Shown piece after piece: positions 36,288-45,652 of a DNA stretch of 64,000 nucleotides. The notes beneath the pieces are model-generated. The model searched no databases and was not told the origin of the DNA. It worked only from the letters and a program-made list of their open reading frames with translations. How positions within the stretch are numbered: the stretch's first letter is position 1; every line of letters starts with the position of its first letter. The translations under genes and the position numbers were made by a program. Source of the DNA: Rhodobacteraceae bacterium Araon29 (lineage in GTDB: Bacteria > Pseudomonadota > Alphaproteobacteria > Rhodobacterales > Rhodobacteraceae); NCBI GenBank assembly GCA_039640505.1, contig CP046865.1:2781501-2845500 (forward strand), written 5' to 3'.

Positions 36288-37499
36288 ATGACCGATGTTT
36301 ATATTTATGACGCTGTGCGTACCCCGCGCGGCAAGGGGCGCAAAGACGGCAGCCTGCATGAGGTCACAGCGCTGCGGCTGTCGACCACAGCGTTGAACGC
36401 GATCAAAGCGCGCAACAATTTAGGCGGGCATGCGGTCGAAGATGTGATCTGGGGCAATGTCACCCAGGTGGGCGAGCAAGGCGCATGTCTGGCGCGCTCG
36501 GCGGTTTTAGCCTCAGATTTGGATGAATCCATCCCGGGTTTGGCGATCAACCGGTTCTGCGCTTCGGGGCTAGAGGCGGTAAACTTGGCCGCCAATCAGG
36601 TGCGCGGCGGCGCCGGTGATGCCTATATCGCCGGCGGTGTGGAAAGCATGAGCCGCGTTCCCATGGGAAGCGACGGCGGCGCTGTTGCGGTAGATCCTTC
36701 ATTCACCTTTGATCAGTATTTTGTCCCGCAGGGCATTGGCGCAGATATCATTGCCACCGAGTTTGGCTTTGGCCGTGATGCGGCTGATGCGCTTGCAGTG
36801 GAAAGCCAAAAGCGGGCCAAAGCCGCTTGGGATGACAACCGCTTTGCCAAATCCATCGTGCCGGTTGCAGATGTGAACGGGCTGACCATTTTGGATCATG
36901 ATGAATACATGCGCCCGGGCACTGACATGCAGTCGCTTGGCGCGTTAAAGCCATCGTTTAAGGATCAGGGCGAGGTGATGCCCGGGTTTGATAAGATCGC
37001 GCTGATGAAATACCCCCATCTTGAGCGTATCGAGCATATCCACCACGCAGGCAACAGTTCGGGCATTGTGGACGGATCTGCGGCTCTTTTAATTGGCAAT
37101 AAGGAATTTGGCGAAAAATACGGCATTAAGCCGCGCGCTAAAGTACGCTCGACCGCGAAAATAGGCACTGATCCAACCATCATGCTGACAGGTCCGGTTC
37201 CGGTGACAGAAAAAATCCTGCGCGAAAGCGGGATGGAAATTGGCGATATTGACCTTTTCGAAGTGAATGAGGCTTTTGCCAGTGTGGTGATGCGCTTTGA
37301 GCAAGCCTTTGACGTAGATCATGACAAAGTGAACGTCAACGGGGGCTCTATTGCCATGGGGCACCCGCTGGGCGCCACTGGAGCGATGATCCTTGGCACA
37401 TTGCTGGATGAGCTTGAGCGCAGCGACAAAGAAACCGGTCTTGCCACGCTGTGCATCGGCTCGGGCATGGGCGCTGCAACAATTATTGAGCGCGTGTGA
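36288..37499 (+). CDS. fadA: Acetyl-CoA C-acyltransferase (thiolase)
   Basis: 403 residues from ATG 36288 ([17 protein letters not shown]), preceded by GAAGGAG; the frame opens earlier but within the GST gene. The nucleophilic Cys is in [12 protein letters not shown] (about 90), the catalytic His in [15 protein letters not shown] (about 360) and the second Cys in [13 protein letters not shown]. It performs the thiolytic last step of beta-oxidation, forming the partner of the FadB-type protein two genes downstream. Its TGA overlaps the cupin ATG by one base. Confidence 0.93.
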   Translation: MTDVYIYDAVRTPRGKGRKDGSLHEVTALRLSTTALNAIKARNNLGGHAVEDVIWGNVTQVGEQGACLARSAVLASDLDESIPGLAINRFCASGLEAVNLAANQVRGGAGDAYIAGGVESMSRVPMGSDGGAVAVDPSFTFDQYFVPQGIGADIIATEFGFGRDAADALAVESQKRAKAAWDDNRFAKSIVPVADVNGLTILDHDEYMRPGTDMQSLGALKPSFKDQGEVMPGFDKIALMKYPHLERIEHIHHAGNSSGIVDGSAALLIGNKEFGEKYGIKPRAKVRSTAKIGTDPTIMLTGPVPVTEKILRESGMEIGDIDLFEVNEAFASVVMRFEQAFDVDHDKVNVNGGSIAMGHPLGATGAMILGTLLDELERSDKETGLATLCIGSGMGAATIIERV

Positions 37500-37963
37500 T
37501 GCCGAAAACCACAATCCCTCCTCTTCAGACCGAGCCCTCTGCGATGCATCCAGCACTGGGGGTTTGCCTCGGAGAGTATGAGTATAGCATTATCGGCGAA
37601 GCCGGAGGCCTGTCGCAGTTTGGCGTCCACATTGAGGTCCTGAGGCCGGGATCAAAATCGTCGCTGCATCACTGGCATAAAACCGAAGATGAAATGATCT
37701 ATATGCTTTCTGGCGAAGTTATTCTGGTCGAGGACGATGAAACGCTGTTACGCTCAGGCGATGCAGCGTGTTGGCCAGCAGGAGTTCCCATAGGCCATCA
37801 TCTTGAAAACAGAAGCGGCGCGAATGCGTCCTATCTTACCGTTGGAACGCGCAACAAGCGGGACGTTATACACTACCCCAATCATGACCTGATAACCCAT
37901 AAAGACGGAAAGAACCGCCGCTATACTCACAGCGATGGTCGCCCTTTTAGAAAAGGAGTTTGA
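37499..37963 (+). CDS. Cupin-domain protein between thiolase and FadB genes
   Basis: 154 residues from ATG 37499, sharing one base with the thiolase stop. A single cupin fold (about 50-130) with [28 protein letters not shown]...[20 protein letters not shown]. The His-His-x-His and Glu positions of cupin motif 1 and the His in GHH of motif 2 suggest a bound metal. Conserved CFGEY-like and C-terminal [13 protein letters not shown] segments match an uncharacterised family. A role tied to acyl-CoA catabolism is inferred from position only. Confidence 0.85.
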   Translation: MPKTTIPPLQTEPSAMHPALGVCLGEYEYSIIGEAGGLSQFGVHIEVLRPGSKSSLHHWHKTEDEMIYMLSGEVILVEDDETLLRSGDAACWPAGVPIGHHLENRSGANASYLTVGTRNKRDVIHYPNHDLITHKDGKNRRYTHSDGRPFRKGV

Positions 37964-37964
37964 T

Positions 37965-40163
37965 ATGACAGATTTCACAATGACCAAAGATGCCGAAGGC
38001 ATCGCGACGATTGTATGGGATTGCCAAGGCAAATCCATGAATGTGATGAATTTCGACGCCATGATGCTGCTGGATAGCATGATTGATGACGTCTTGGCCG
38101 ACGAGGCCGTCAAAGGCGTGATCATTACCAGCGGCAAGAAAGATTTTGCCGGCGGCATGGATCTAAATGTTCTGGCCGATCTCAAAAACGCCTCGGGCAA
38201 AGAACCGGCGCAGGGGCTCTTTGATGGCATAATGTCCATGCACCACGCCCTGCGTAAAATTGAACGCGCCGGGATGGACGCCAAAACCAACAAGGGCGGC
38301 AAACCCATTGCGGCGGTTCTGCCGGGCACGGCTATGGGCATCGGGCTTGAGCTGCCGATGGCAACGCACCGTGTCTTTGCGGCCGATAACCCTAAGGCAA
38401 AGATCGGCTTTCCCGAAATCCTCGTCGGTCTGTTTCCCGGTGCGGGCGGCACAACGCGGCTTGTGCGTAAATTGGGCGCTATGGGCGCATCGCCTTACCT
38501 TCTGGAAGGCAAATCCGTGGCGCCAGCCAAGGCAAAATCAGCCGGTCTTATTGATGAGGTCAGCGCTGATCCAATGGCGGATGCACGCGCTTGGGTGCTG
38601 TCTGCGACCGATGCAGATCTGGTTAAACCATGGGATGCCAAGGGCTATAAAATGCCCGGCGGCGCGCCCTATCACCCCTCGGGCTTTATGACCTTTATTG
38701 GCGCTTCTGCCATGGTCAACGGCAAAACCCAAGGCGCGTTTCCTGCCGCCAAAGCCATGCTCAGCGCCATTTACGAAGGCGCGCAGGTGCCGTTTGACAC
38801 AGCCCTAAAGATCGAAGCGCGCTGGTTCACCAATATTTTGATGAACCCTTCATCGGCGGCCATGATCCGCAGTCTTTTCCTCAACAAGCAAGCGTTGGAG
38901 AAGGGCGCTGTACGGCCAACGGGCGTCGCGGATCAAAGCGTCAAGAAAGTCGGCGTTTTGGGCGCAGGTATGATGGGGGCTGGCATCGCGCTGGTTTCTG
39001 CACAGGCGGGTATGGACGTTGTGCTGATTGACCAAAAGCAAGAAGCCGCAGACAAAGGCAAAGCCTATAGCGCCGCCTATATGGACAAGGGCATCAAACG
39101 CGGCAGAGCCACGCCTGAGAAAAAGGTAGCGCTGCTGGACCGTATTACCGCCACAACCGATTATGAGGCGCTGAAAGACGCCGATTTAATCATCGAAGCG
39201 GTGTTTGAAGATCCGGCAATCAAGGCCACAGTGACCAAAGCAGTTGAAGCGGTGATCCCTGAGGACTGCATCTTTGCCTCAAACACCTCAACCTTGCCCA
39301 TCACCGAATTGGCCAAAGCCAGCGCACGGCCTGATCAGTTCATCGGCATTCACTTTTTCTCGCCGGTGGAACGCATGATGCTGGTGGAAATCATCAAAGG
39401 TAAAGAAACCGGTGACCGCGCGGTGGCCAAAGCGCTGGATTATGTGCGCCAGATCCGCAAAACCCCGATTGTGGTCAATGATGCACGGTTCTTCTATGCC
39501 AACCGCTGCATTATCCCCTATATCAACGAGGGCATGCGGATGGTGGCCGAAGGCGTGGCGCCGGCGCTGATTGACAATGCGGCACGGATGCTTGGCTTTC
39601 CGGTCGGCCCGCTGCAACTGGTTGATGAAACATCCATTGATCTTGGGGCTAAGATAGCCCGCGCCACCAAAGCCGCGATGGGCAATGCCTATCCTGACAG
39701 CGCCGTGGATGAGGTGGTCTTTTGGATGGAAGATCAGGGCCGCATCGGACGCAAAGCCAAAGCCGGTTTTTTCAAATATGACGAAAGCGGCAAACGGCTT
39801 GGCTATTGGGAAGGGCTTGGCGATAAATTCGAACGCCTAGAAGATCAGCCCGCGTTGACCGAGGTGCAGCACCGGCTGATGTTCGCCCAAGTGCTTGAGG
39901 CGGTGCGCGCCCTAGAAGAAGGCGTGTTGATGGATATCCGCGAAGGCGATGTGGGTGCCATCCTTGGCTGGGGCTTTGCGCCATGGTCGGGCGGGCCTTT
40001 AAGCTGGCTTGATATTTTAGGCACGCCCTATGCCGCCGAGCGCTGCGATGAGCTGCAAGCAGCCTATGGTGATCGGTTCGCCTGCCCACCGCTGCTGCGT
40101 GAGATGGGCGAAAAAGGCCAAAGCTTCTATGGCCGGTTTGACGCCAAATCAGAAGCTGCCTAA
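37965..40163 (+). CDS. FadB/FadJ-type multifunctional beta-oxidation protein
   Basis: 732 residues from ATG 37965, which follows AAAAGGAG. The N-terminal enoyl-CoA hydratase domain (about 1-200: SGKKDFAGGMDLN, IGFPEILVGLFPGAGGTTRL with a catalytic Glu) leads to the NAD-binding 3-hydroxyacyl-CoA dehydrogenase domain (about 325-505: VGVLGAGMMGAGIALVSAQAGMDV, ASNTSTLPITELA, GIHFFSPVERM) and two C-terminal HAD domains (about 510-725). It catalyses hydration and oxidation, handing 3-ketoacyl-CoA to the thiolase encoded upstream. Length is typical. Confidence 0.95.
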   Translation: MTDFTMTKDAEGIATIVWDCQGKSMNVMNFDAMMLLDSMIDDVLADEAVKGVIITSGKKDFAGGMDLNVLADLKNASGKEPAQGLFDGIMSMHHALRKIERAGMDAKTNKGGKPIAAVLPGTAMGIGLELPMATHRVFAADNPKAKIGFPEILVGLFPGAGGTTRLVRKLGAMGASPYLLEGKSVAPAKAKSAGLIDEVSADPMADARAWVLSATDADLVKPWDAKGYKMPGGAPYHPSGFMTFIGASAMVNGKTQGAFPAAKAMLSAIYEGAQVPFDTALKIEARWFTNILMNPSSAAMIRSLFLNKQALEKGAVRPTGVADQSVKKVGVLGAGMMGAGIALVSAQAGMDVVLIDQKQEAADKGKAYSAAYMDKGIKRGRATPEKKVALLDRITATTDYEALKDADLIIEAVFEDPAIKATVTKAVEAVIPEDCIFASNTSTLPITELAKASARPDQFIGIHFFSPVERMMLVEIIKGKETGDRAVAKALDYVRQIRKTPIVVNDARFFYANRCIIPYINEGMRMVAEGVAPALIDNAARMLGFPVGPLQLVDETSIDLGAKIARATKAAMGNAYPDSAVDEVVFWMEDQGRIGRKAKAGFFKYDESGKRLGYWEGLGDKFERLEDQPALTEVQHRLMFAQVLEAVRALEEGVLMDIREGDVGAILGWGFAPWSGGPLSWLDILGTPYAAERCDELQAAYGDRFACPPLLREMGEKGQSFYGRFDAKSEAA

Positions 40164-40171
40164 TCTGATTT

Positions 40172-40229
40172 AAACCGCTCCGAAAAGCCTGCCTTATGGC
40201 TGGGCTTTTCGGGACAAAAGGCGCGGTTT
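40172..40229. terminator. Two-tier hairpin between fadB-like and sulfotransferase genes
   Basis: An outer stem AAACCGC/GCGGTTT (40172-40178/40223-40229) encloses a perfect inner stem CGAAAAGCC/GGCTTTTCG (40181-40189/40203-40211). It sits between two convergent genes and may terminate both; there is no long T-run immediately after the inner stem, so efficiency is uncertain. Confidence 0.45.
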
Positions 40230-40242
40230 GGGTTAAAGTGCG

Positions 40243-40893
40243 CTAGCCAAAACGGTATCCAAATTGGCTGATATCTGCGGCACAAAAGCTGGCAACAATC
40301 TCTGCCATCTCATCACTATAGTTCCTGCGGTAATCAGCCGTCCGCGCAGACCGGTTTTCATGCGGCAAGGGCCGCAACGAAAAGCCAAGGTGCTGCTCTA
40401 AAGAGATTATATCCTCTTCTAAATGCTCCAGCCGAATAAATAAATCGGCGCGCTCATGACCTTCAGCATCCCGCACATAACTGGCAAAGGTTCCAGTGCG
40501 AAAGCTGGTTTGCGTCATAGGATCGCGTAGGAAAGTGGCAAAGTCACTTCTCTTGGCCAGTGCCACCGCTGGATGCCGAAAGCTTTGAGCGCGTAGCCAA
40601 GCATAATAGCTAACCAAGCGATCCCAAGGATTGCGCACCAGTGTAAAAATAAAATAGGGCTCAAGCTCTGAGGCGCTGACCACCCCGTCGATATCTGCAA
40701 GCGTCGAGTGTTTCCAAAGCCGTCCTTTGGCGCGCAGCTTATCCAAGCGTTTTCGCCGCCGCTTGGCTTTAGGGGTATCGCCGATCAGAATATCATTGGC
40801 CATCGCCCGCTGCTCAAGCGCTACGGCTACCGAGGTGCCGCCAGTTTTTGGAATATGAACAAATATATAGTTGCGCCCGGGCGAAATAATCAT
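40243..40893 (-). CDS. Sulfotransferase family 2 domain protein
   Basis: About 216 residues from ATG 40893 (MIISPGRNYIFVHIPKTGGTS); the frame opens earlier, but the extra 42 residues overlap the transporter gene's end and look non-native. The 5'-phosphosulfate loop HIPKTGGTS and the 3'-phosphate-binding FTLVRNPWDRLVSYY are clear, so it uses PAPS to sulfate an acceptor, probably a cell-surface saccharide or other alcohol. It follows an EamA transporter gene on the same strand. Confidence 0.88.
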   Translation of the reverse strand: MIISPGRNYIFVHIPKTGGTSVAVALEQRAMANDILIGDTPKAKRRRKRLDKLRAKGRLWKHSTLADIDGVVSASELEPYFIFTLVRNPWDRLVSYYAWLRAQSFRHPAVALAKRSDFATFLRDPMTQTSFRTGTFASYVRDAEGHERADLFIRLEHLEEDIISLEQHLGFSLRPLPHENRSARTADYRRNYSDEMAEIVASFCAADISQFGYRFG

Positions 40894-40922
40894 ACCCCGC
40901 AGATTAGCGCAATTATTTAGTT

Positions 40923-41831
40923 TCAGGAAGAGCGCCAGGCAATCACAATACCGGCAGCGGCAACAAGTAAAATTCCGCCCGTTTGAACGGCTGTCACAGT
41001 TTGCCCAAACAACATCCACGCGAAAAACGGTCCTGATATAAATACCGAATATTCATAAACTGCCACATAAGAGGCACTGCCGAGTTGATAGGCGCGAATG
41101 ATAAGTCCGACACCCAAAACCGACCCTACAGCCTGCAGCAAAATAAAAGGCAAAGCTGCTGTGACAGGCCAAACCCAGCCGCGCTGGATGAACCCGGCGG
41201 CACCTTCGGGGACTGTAAGTTCAAACTGGCCCAGAACAGCCAAAGCAAGGGCGCCAATAATGGCCTGAATAATTAGCAGCATTGACAGCATTGACAGCGT
41301 GCTCTCGCCCTCGCAAAGCTGCCGTGTTGCCACCGCGCCCATGGCATAAAACAGCCCTCCAAAAACGGGTAGAAAGCTGGTCCAAGTCAGTGTTGCCCAG
41401 TCACTGTCCAGAACCAGCAAAATGCCAATAAAACCGATGATAACGGCAAATATGCGCGCCGGACCTACCGGCTCACGCAAAATAAACGCCGTGATCAGCA
41501 AGATGAAAATCGGCGAGGTGAAAAGACCGGCCAAAGCTTGCGCCAATGGCATAAAGGCCAAAGAGCCGAAATAAAACAGCATCGCAAAAGCGACAAAGAA
41601 GCTGCGCAGCGCCACCGCCCAAAGGCGGAGCGCCCAAAGGGTGCCAAAGCCGACAACCGAGGCCAAAACGACCAAGGGCAAACCCATGGCCGCCCGCAAA
41701 ATCTGAAATTGCCACAGGCCTGCATCGCGGGCGATCAGGGCAATAAAATTATCAATGCAGCCGATCACCATCATAGCCGCAAGCATCGTCAGCGCTGCCG
41801 CACGGCCATTAATCGAAGAATTTTGTATCAT
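40923..41831 (-). CDS. EamA/DMT-family transporter
   Basis: 302 residues, ten membrane helices in two five-helix EamA halves (about 10-145 and 155-295). The first half shows LRAAMGLPLVVLA and the second AYQLGSASYVAVYEYSVFISGPFFAWMLFGQ. Substrate unknown; the family exports amino acids and metabolites. It ends 29 bases before the sulfotransferase start and is divergent from the acyl-CoA ligase gene. Confidence 0.9.
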   Translation of the reverse strand: MIQNSSINGRAAALTMLAAMMVIGCIDNFIALIARDAGLWQFQILRAAMGLPLVVLASVVGFGTLWALRLWAVALRSFFVAFAMLFYFGSLAFMPLAQALAGLFTSPIFILLITAFILREPVGPARIFAVIIGFIGILLVLDSDWATLTWTSFLPVFGGLFYAMGAVATRQLCEGESTLSMLSMLLIIQAIIGALALAVLGQFELTVPEGAAGFIQRGWVWPVTAALPFILLQAVGSVLGVGLIIRAYQLGSASYVAVYEYSVFISGPFFAWMLFGQTVTAVQTGGILLVAAAGIVIAWRSS

Positions 41832-41909
41832 TCTGCTTTTCTTTGACCAGTTGCTGCATTTAGTCTAGCCCGAAACCGACATGATGAAAGATTCGCTGGG
41901 AGGCAAAAC

Positions 41910-43541
41910 ATGGGTTGGATGAGCGATGAAACCGGACTGGACAAAAATCAAGCCAATTATGTGCCGCTGACGCCATTATCGCATCTCAAACGCGCCGCCG
42001 TGGTTTTTTCGGACTGCCCCGCTGTGGTCTATGGGGCGCACCGCAAAACCTACGGCGAATATTATGCACGCTGCTCGCAGCTCGCGTCAGCTTTGCAGCA
42101 ACTGGGCGTTGCCTCAGGCGATGTTGTCGCCACGCTGATCCCCAACCTGCCCGCTCAGGCCGAAGCGCATTTTGGTGTGCCAGCCTGCGGCGCGGTGCTT
42201 AATACCATTAATACCCGACTAGAGGTTCACACAGTCGCCTATATTTTTGACCATGGTGGGGCCAAGGTGGTGCTCGTGGACAGCCAATTTCTTGAACTGG
42301 CCGAAGCGGCCTGCGCCGAAATGGAAAGCACACCGCCGCGCATCATCGAAGTGCCTGACGAAAGCGCCGGTTTTCCGGCCTCCGGCCGCCATCAGACCTA
42401 TGAAGACTTGCTGACCACTGGGGATGCCACATTCAACTGGCAGATGCCCGAAGACGAATGGGAAAGCCTGGCGCTAAACTACACATCCGGCACCACAGGG
42501 CGGCCGAAAGGCGTGGTCTACCACCACCGAGGCGCTTATTTGATGACCATGGGCACGGTGGTCAGCTGGCGAATGCAGCTCAATCCGGTGTTTATGGCGA
42601 TTGTGCCGCTTTTTCATTGCAACGGCTGGAACCACACTTGGATGATGCCGATGCTGGGCGGCACCTTGGTCTGCTGCCGCGATATCACTGCCGGTGTGAT
42701 TTATGATGCCATCGCCGAGGAAGGCGTTAAGTTTTTTGGCGGCGCGCCGATTGTGCTAAACATGATCGTCAATGCCAAAGAAGAAGAGCGCCGCGCCTTT
42801 GATCATACGGTTGAGGTGTTTACCGCAGGCGCACCCCCTGCCCCTGCAACCTTGGCCAAAATCGAAACCTTGGGCTTTAATGTCACGCAGGTATACGGGC
42901 TGACAGAAACCTACGGCCATGTGACCGAATGCGTCTGGCATGATCACCGCTGGGGCGGTTTGGACAGTGACGGGCGCTCGGCGATCAAAGCCCGTCAGGG
43001 CGTTGCCTTTCCGATGATGGAACATATCACCGTGATGGACAGCGATATGAACCAAGTGGCCATGGACAGTCAAACCCAGGGCGAAATTATGATCCGCGGC
43101 AACTCGGTGATGAAAGGCTATCTAAAAAACCCCGCCGCTACGCAGGAAGCCTTTGCGGGCGGTTATTTTCATTCCGGTGATCTGGCGGTCCAGCATGCCG
43201 ACAGCTATGTGCAAATCGCCGACCGGGCCAAGGATATCATCATCTCGGGCGGCGAAAATATCAGCTCGGTCGAAGTGGAAGGAACACTTATGGCGCATCC
43301 GGCGGTGTCGCTTTGCGCTGTGGTGGCCAAGCCAGATGAAAAATGGGGCGAAGTGCCCTGTGCCTTTGTGGAATTGCTTGAGGGTGCAGAGGTTAGCGAA
43401 GCGGATTTAATCGCCTTTGCCCGCAGCAAACTGGCCGGATTTAAAACTCCAAAACAGATTATCTTTCAAGAGCTGCCAAAAACCTCAACCGGAAAGATTC
43501 AAAAATTCGAGCTGCGTAAACAGATCACCCCGGCTGGCTGA
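41910..43541 (+). CDS. AMP-forming acyl-CoA synthetase, DmdB-like
   Basis: 543 residues of the ANL superfamily. The P-loop is LNYTSGTTGRPKGVVYHHRG (about 189-208), then VYGLTETYGH, YFHSGDLAVQHADSYVQIADRAKDIIISGGENIS, and the catalytic lysine in KTSTGKIQKFELRKQI near the C-terminus. VPLFHCNGWNHTW and the length resemble medium-chain acyl ligases of roseobacters, including methylmercaptopropionate-CoA ligase (DmdB). It would supply acyl-CoA to the dehydrogenases and FadB nearby. Substrate identity is unproven. GGGAGG precedes ATG 41910. Confidence 0.9.
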   Translation: MGWMSDETGLDKNQANYVPLTPLSHLKRAAVVFSDCPAVVYGAHRKTYGEYYARCSQLASALQQLGVASGDVVATLIPNLPAQAEAHFGVPACGAVLNTINTRLEVHTVAYIFDHGGAKVVLVDSQFLELAEAACAEMESTPPRIIEVPDESAGFPASGRHQTYEDLLTTGDATFNWQMPEDEWESLALNYTSGTTGRPKGVVYHHRGAYLMTMGTVVSWRMQLNPVFMAIVPLFHCNGWNHTWMMPMLGGTLVCCRDITAGVIYDAIAEEGVKFFGGAPIVLNMIVNAKEEERRAFDHTVEVFTAGAPPAPATLAKIETLGFNVTQVYGLTETYGHVTECVWHDHRWGGLDSDGRSAIKARQGVAFPMMEHITVMDSDMNQVAMDSQTQGEIMIRGNSVMKGYLKNPAATQEAFAGGYFHSGDLAVQHADSYVQIADRAKDIIISGGENISSVEVEGTLMAHPAVSLCAVVAKPDEKWGEVPCAFVELLEGAEVSEADLIAFARSKLAGFKTPKQIIFQELPKTSTGKIQKFELRKQITPAG

Positions 43542-43607
43542 GCGATTGTGATAAACCCCTGCAGTGTGCTATGATCGGGCAAAACAAAACCTGAGCAGCA
43601 GCCGCAC

Positions 43608-44627
43608 ATGACCGCATTGAAAAAATATGCCCGCCTTGAGGCGACCGGATTATGGCGTGAGCGCCCCGAAGAGCAGCGGCGCGAGGTGATTGTTTCGGTT
43701 GGCAACACAAGCTTGATCATCTCGGATAGTAAAGACCTGCCTTTGGCGCATTGGTCACTGGCAGCCATCGCGCGGGCCAATCCGGGTGAATTTCCCGCGC
43801 GTTATCATCCTGATGGGGATGCAGAGGAAAGTCTTGAATTTACCGAAAGTGAAGCGGAAATGGTCAAGGCGATTGAAAAGCTGCGCCGCGTGATCGACCG
43901 CCGACGTCCAAAACCGGGAAGGTTACGTTTGGTTATTTCAGGGCTTATTTTGGCAACCCTTTGTGCTTTAGCAGTTTTTTGGATGCCACAAGCGGTTCAA
44001 ACATATGCCCTGCGCGTGGTGCCAGAGGTCAAAAGGGTTGAGATTGGTCTCAGCCTGATCGAAAAAATGTCGAGCTTATCCGGAGCGCCTTGCCATTCGG
44101 ACAGCGCCAATACAGCGCTAGACCAACTCAGCCTAAGAATTCTAGGGCACGCAGGACGGCTTCGAGTGTTGCCAAACGGGGTTCAACAAACCGCCCACTT
44201 GCCGGGAGGCTTGATTTTAGTTCATCGCGAATTGCTCGAAGATTACGACGATCCGGACGTTGTCGCCGGATATATTTTGGCCGAAACCCTGCGGGCAAAG
44301 CAAAGTGACAGCTTGCAGCTCATGCTGTCTTTTACCGGCACATTAAGCGTGTTTCGCCTATTAACCACCGGACAAGTATCCGAGACGACATTGAAACAAT
44401 ATGCCGAGCATCTGTTGCTACAGTCGCCTTTACCAGTCGACAGGGATCTATTGATTGAGCAATTTTCCGCCCAGCGCCTGCGCGCAGCGCCCTATGCCTA
44501 TGCCATTGATGTCACTGGCGAACAGACCCTTTCGCTCATCGAGGCTGATGATGCCTCGTCGGGCGAATTTATACCCAGCTTGTCAGACAATTACTGGATC
44601 CGGCTTCAGACTATCTGTGGCGGTTAG
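43608..44627 (+). CDS. Membrane protein resembling an inactive M48 peptidase
   Basis: 339 residues. A cytoplasmic N-terminal part (1-105) holds a charged stretch; one membrane helix follows (about 107-127), then a 210-residue domain. Residues 198-230 read LPGGLILVHRELL...DDPDVVAGYILAETLRAKQSD, which parallels the M48 metallopeptidase pattern GGxIFVxxxLL...ELAxVLAHEIGH, but the zinc-binding HExxH is AETLR (225-229). A catalytically dead M48-like fold is therefore inferred; similarity outside this segment was not recognised. It stands between an acyl-CoA ligase and an EamA transporter. Confidence 0.7.
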   Translation: MTALKKYARLEATGLWRERPEEQRREVIVSVGNTSLIISDSKDLPLAHWSLAAIARANPGEFPARYHPDGDAEESLEFTESEAEMVKAIEKLRRVIDRRRPKPGRLRLVISGLILATLCALAVFWMPQAVQTYALRVVPEVKRVEIGLSLIEKMSSLSGAPCHSDSANTALDQLSLRILGHAGRLRVLPNGVQQTAHLPGGLILVHRELLEDYDDPDVVAGYILAETLRAKQSDSLQLMLSFTGTLSVFRLLTTGQVSETTLKQYAEHLLLQSPLPVDRDLLIEQFSAQRLRAAPYAYAIDVTGEQTLSLIEADDASSGEFIPSLSDNYWIRLQTICGG

Positions 44628-44705
44628 GCCGCCCAACTGCGGTACCTGACTTGCCAAACGACGAAAATCCTCTCACATAGGTCAAGTACTCTAAGGTTTC
44701 ATTCA

Positions 44706-45632
44706 ATGACGGCACCAGTTCAGCAAAATACCATTTTGGGGGCGCTTTGCCTTTTGGGCGAGATGATTTTTTCATTTGCGATTGCCAGTGCGGTAAAACT
44801 CTTAGAGCCACAAATCAGCGTTTTTGTGGTTTTATTTTTCCGCTATCTCTTTTGTCTCCCGCTGCTGTTTGCCTATGGATTCGCCACACGCGGGCGGCAT
44901 CTTATGCGCATCCAAAACACTCGGATTTTAATACTGCGGACCATTTGTGGATTTTTGGGACTTTTGATGTGGTTTTTGGCCGTGGCCAATATCGACATCA
45001 GCTTGGCCACCGCTCTAGCCCAGACCATGCCTATTTTCATTACTGTTCTGGCGGCACTGATTATCGGCGAACAAGTCGGCATGCGCCGTATCGGCGCTGT
45101 TAGCTTGGGCTTTGCCGGTGTTCTGCTCTTGTTGTTTCCGATCACCGCTGAACTGGATATCTGGGGTGTCGGCTTTGCCCTATCTGGGGCCTTTTTTGCG
45201 GCCCTGATGTTTATATTCCTGCGGGTTTTGGGGCAAAGCGATGCCGTGATCTCATCCGCCCTGTGGTATAATTTGGCCGGTCTTGTTTTGGCTGCAATCC
45301 TTTGCTTGCTGTCTGGATTTTCGTGGCCGGCCTTTTCTGCGGCCACATCGCCAAGCATTTGGCAAGCCTTGATCTTGGTGGGCGTCTTGGCAAGCTTTCA
45401 GCAAATGCTGCTGGCAAAAAGTCATGCCTATGCCAAAGCTTCAGTTTTGGCACCCGTGCATTACGCCACGATTCCAATTGGTATTTTTGTAGGGGTTATG
45501 CTGTTTAACGAAGTGGTCGGGGTTAAATTTTTTATCGGAACCGGCATAATTCTTTTGGCTAATTACTACATTCTGCGCCGCGAGCGGGAGCAGGCGCATA
45601 AAGAAACCCCATCCCAATCAAATCTAACTTAA
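44706..45632 (+). CDS. EamA/DMT-family transporter
   Basis: 308 residues with ten predicted helices. Two EamA repeats are visible: about 10-145 (FFRYLFCLPLLFAYGFATRG, TICGFLGLLMWFLAVANIDISLATALAQTMPIFITVLAALIIGEQVG) and about 155-295. It ends with a short cytoplasmic tail. This is the RarD/YdcZ-like drug/metabolite exporter type; substrate unknown. Convergent with the SPOR gene, with 20 bases between stops. Confidence 0.92.
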   Translation: MTAPVQQNTILGALCLLGEMIFSFAIASAVKLLEPQISVFVVLFFRYLFCLPLLFAYGFATRGRHLMRIQNTRILILRTICGFLGLLMWFLAVANIDISLATALAQTMPIFITVLAALIIGEQVGMRRIGAVSLGFAGVLLLLFPITAELDIWGVGFALSGAFFAALMFIFLRVLGQSDAVISSALWYNLAGLVLAAILCLLSGFSWPAFSAATSPSIWQALILVGVLASFQQMLLAKSHAYAKASVLAPVHYATIPIGIFVGVMLFNEVVGVKFFIGTGIILLANYYILRREREQAHKETPSQSNLT

Positions 45633-45652
45633 AAAATACGTGCAATGTAGCT

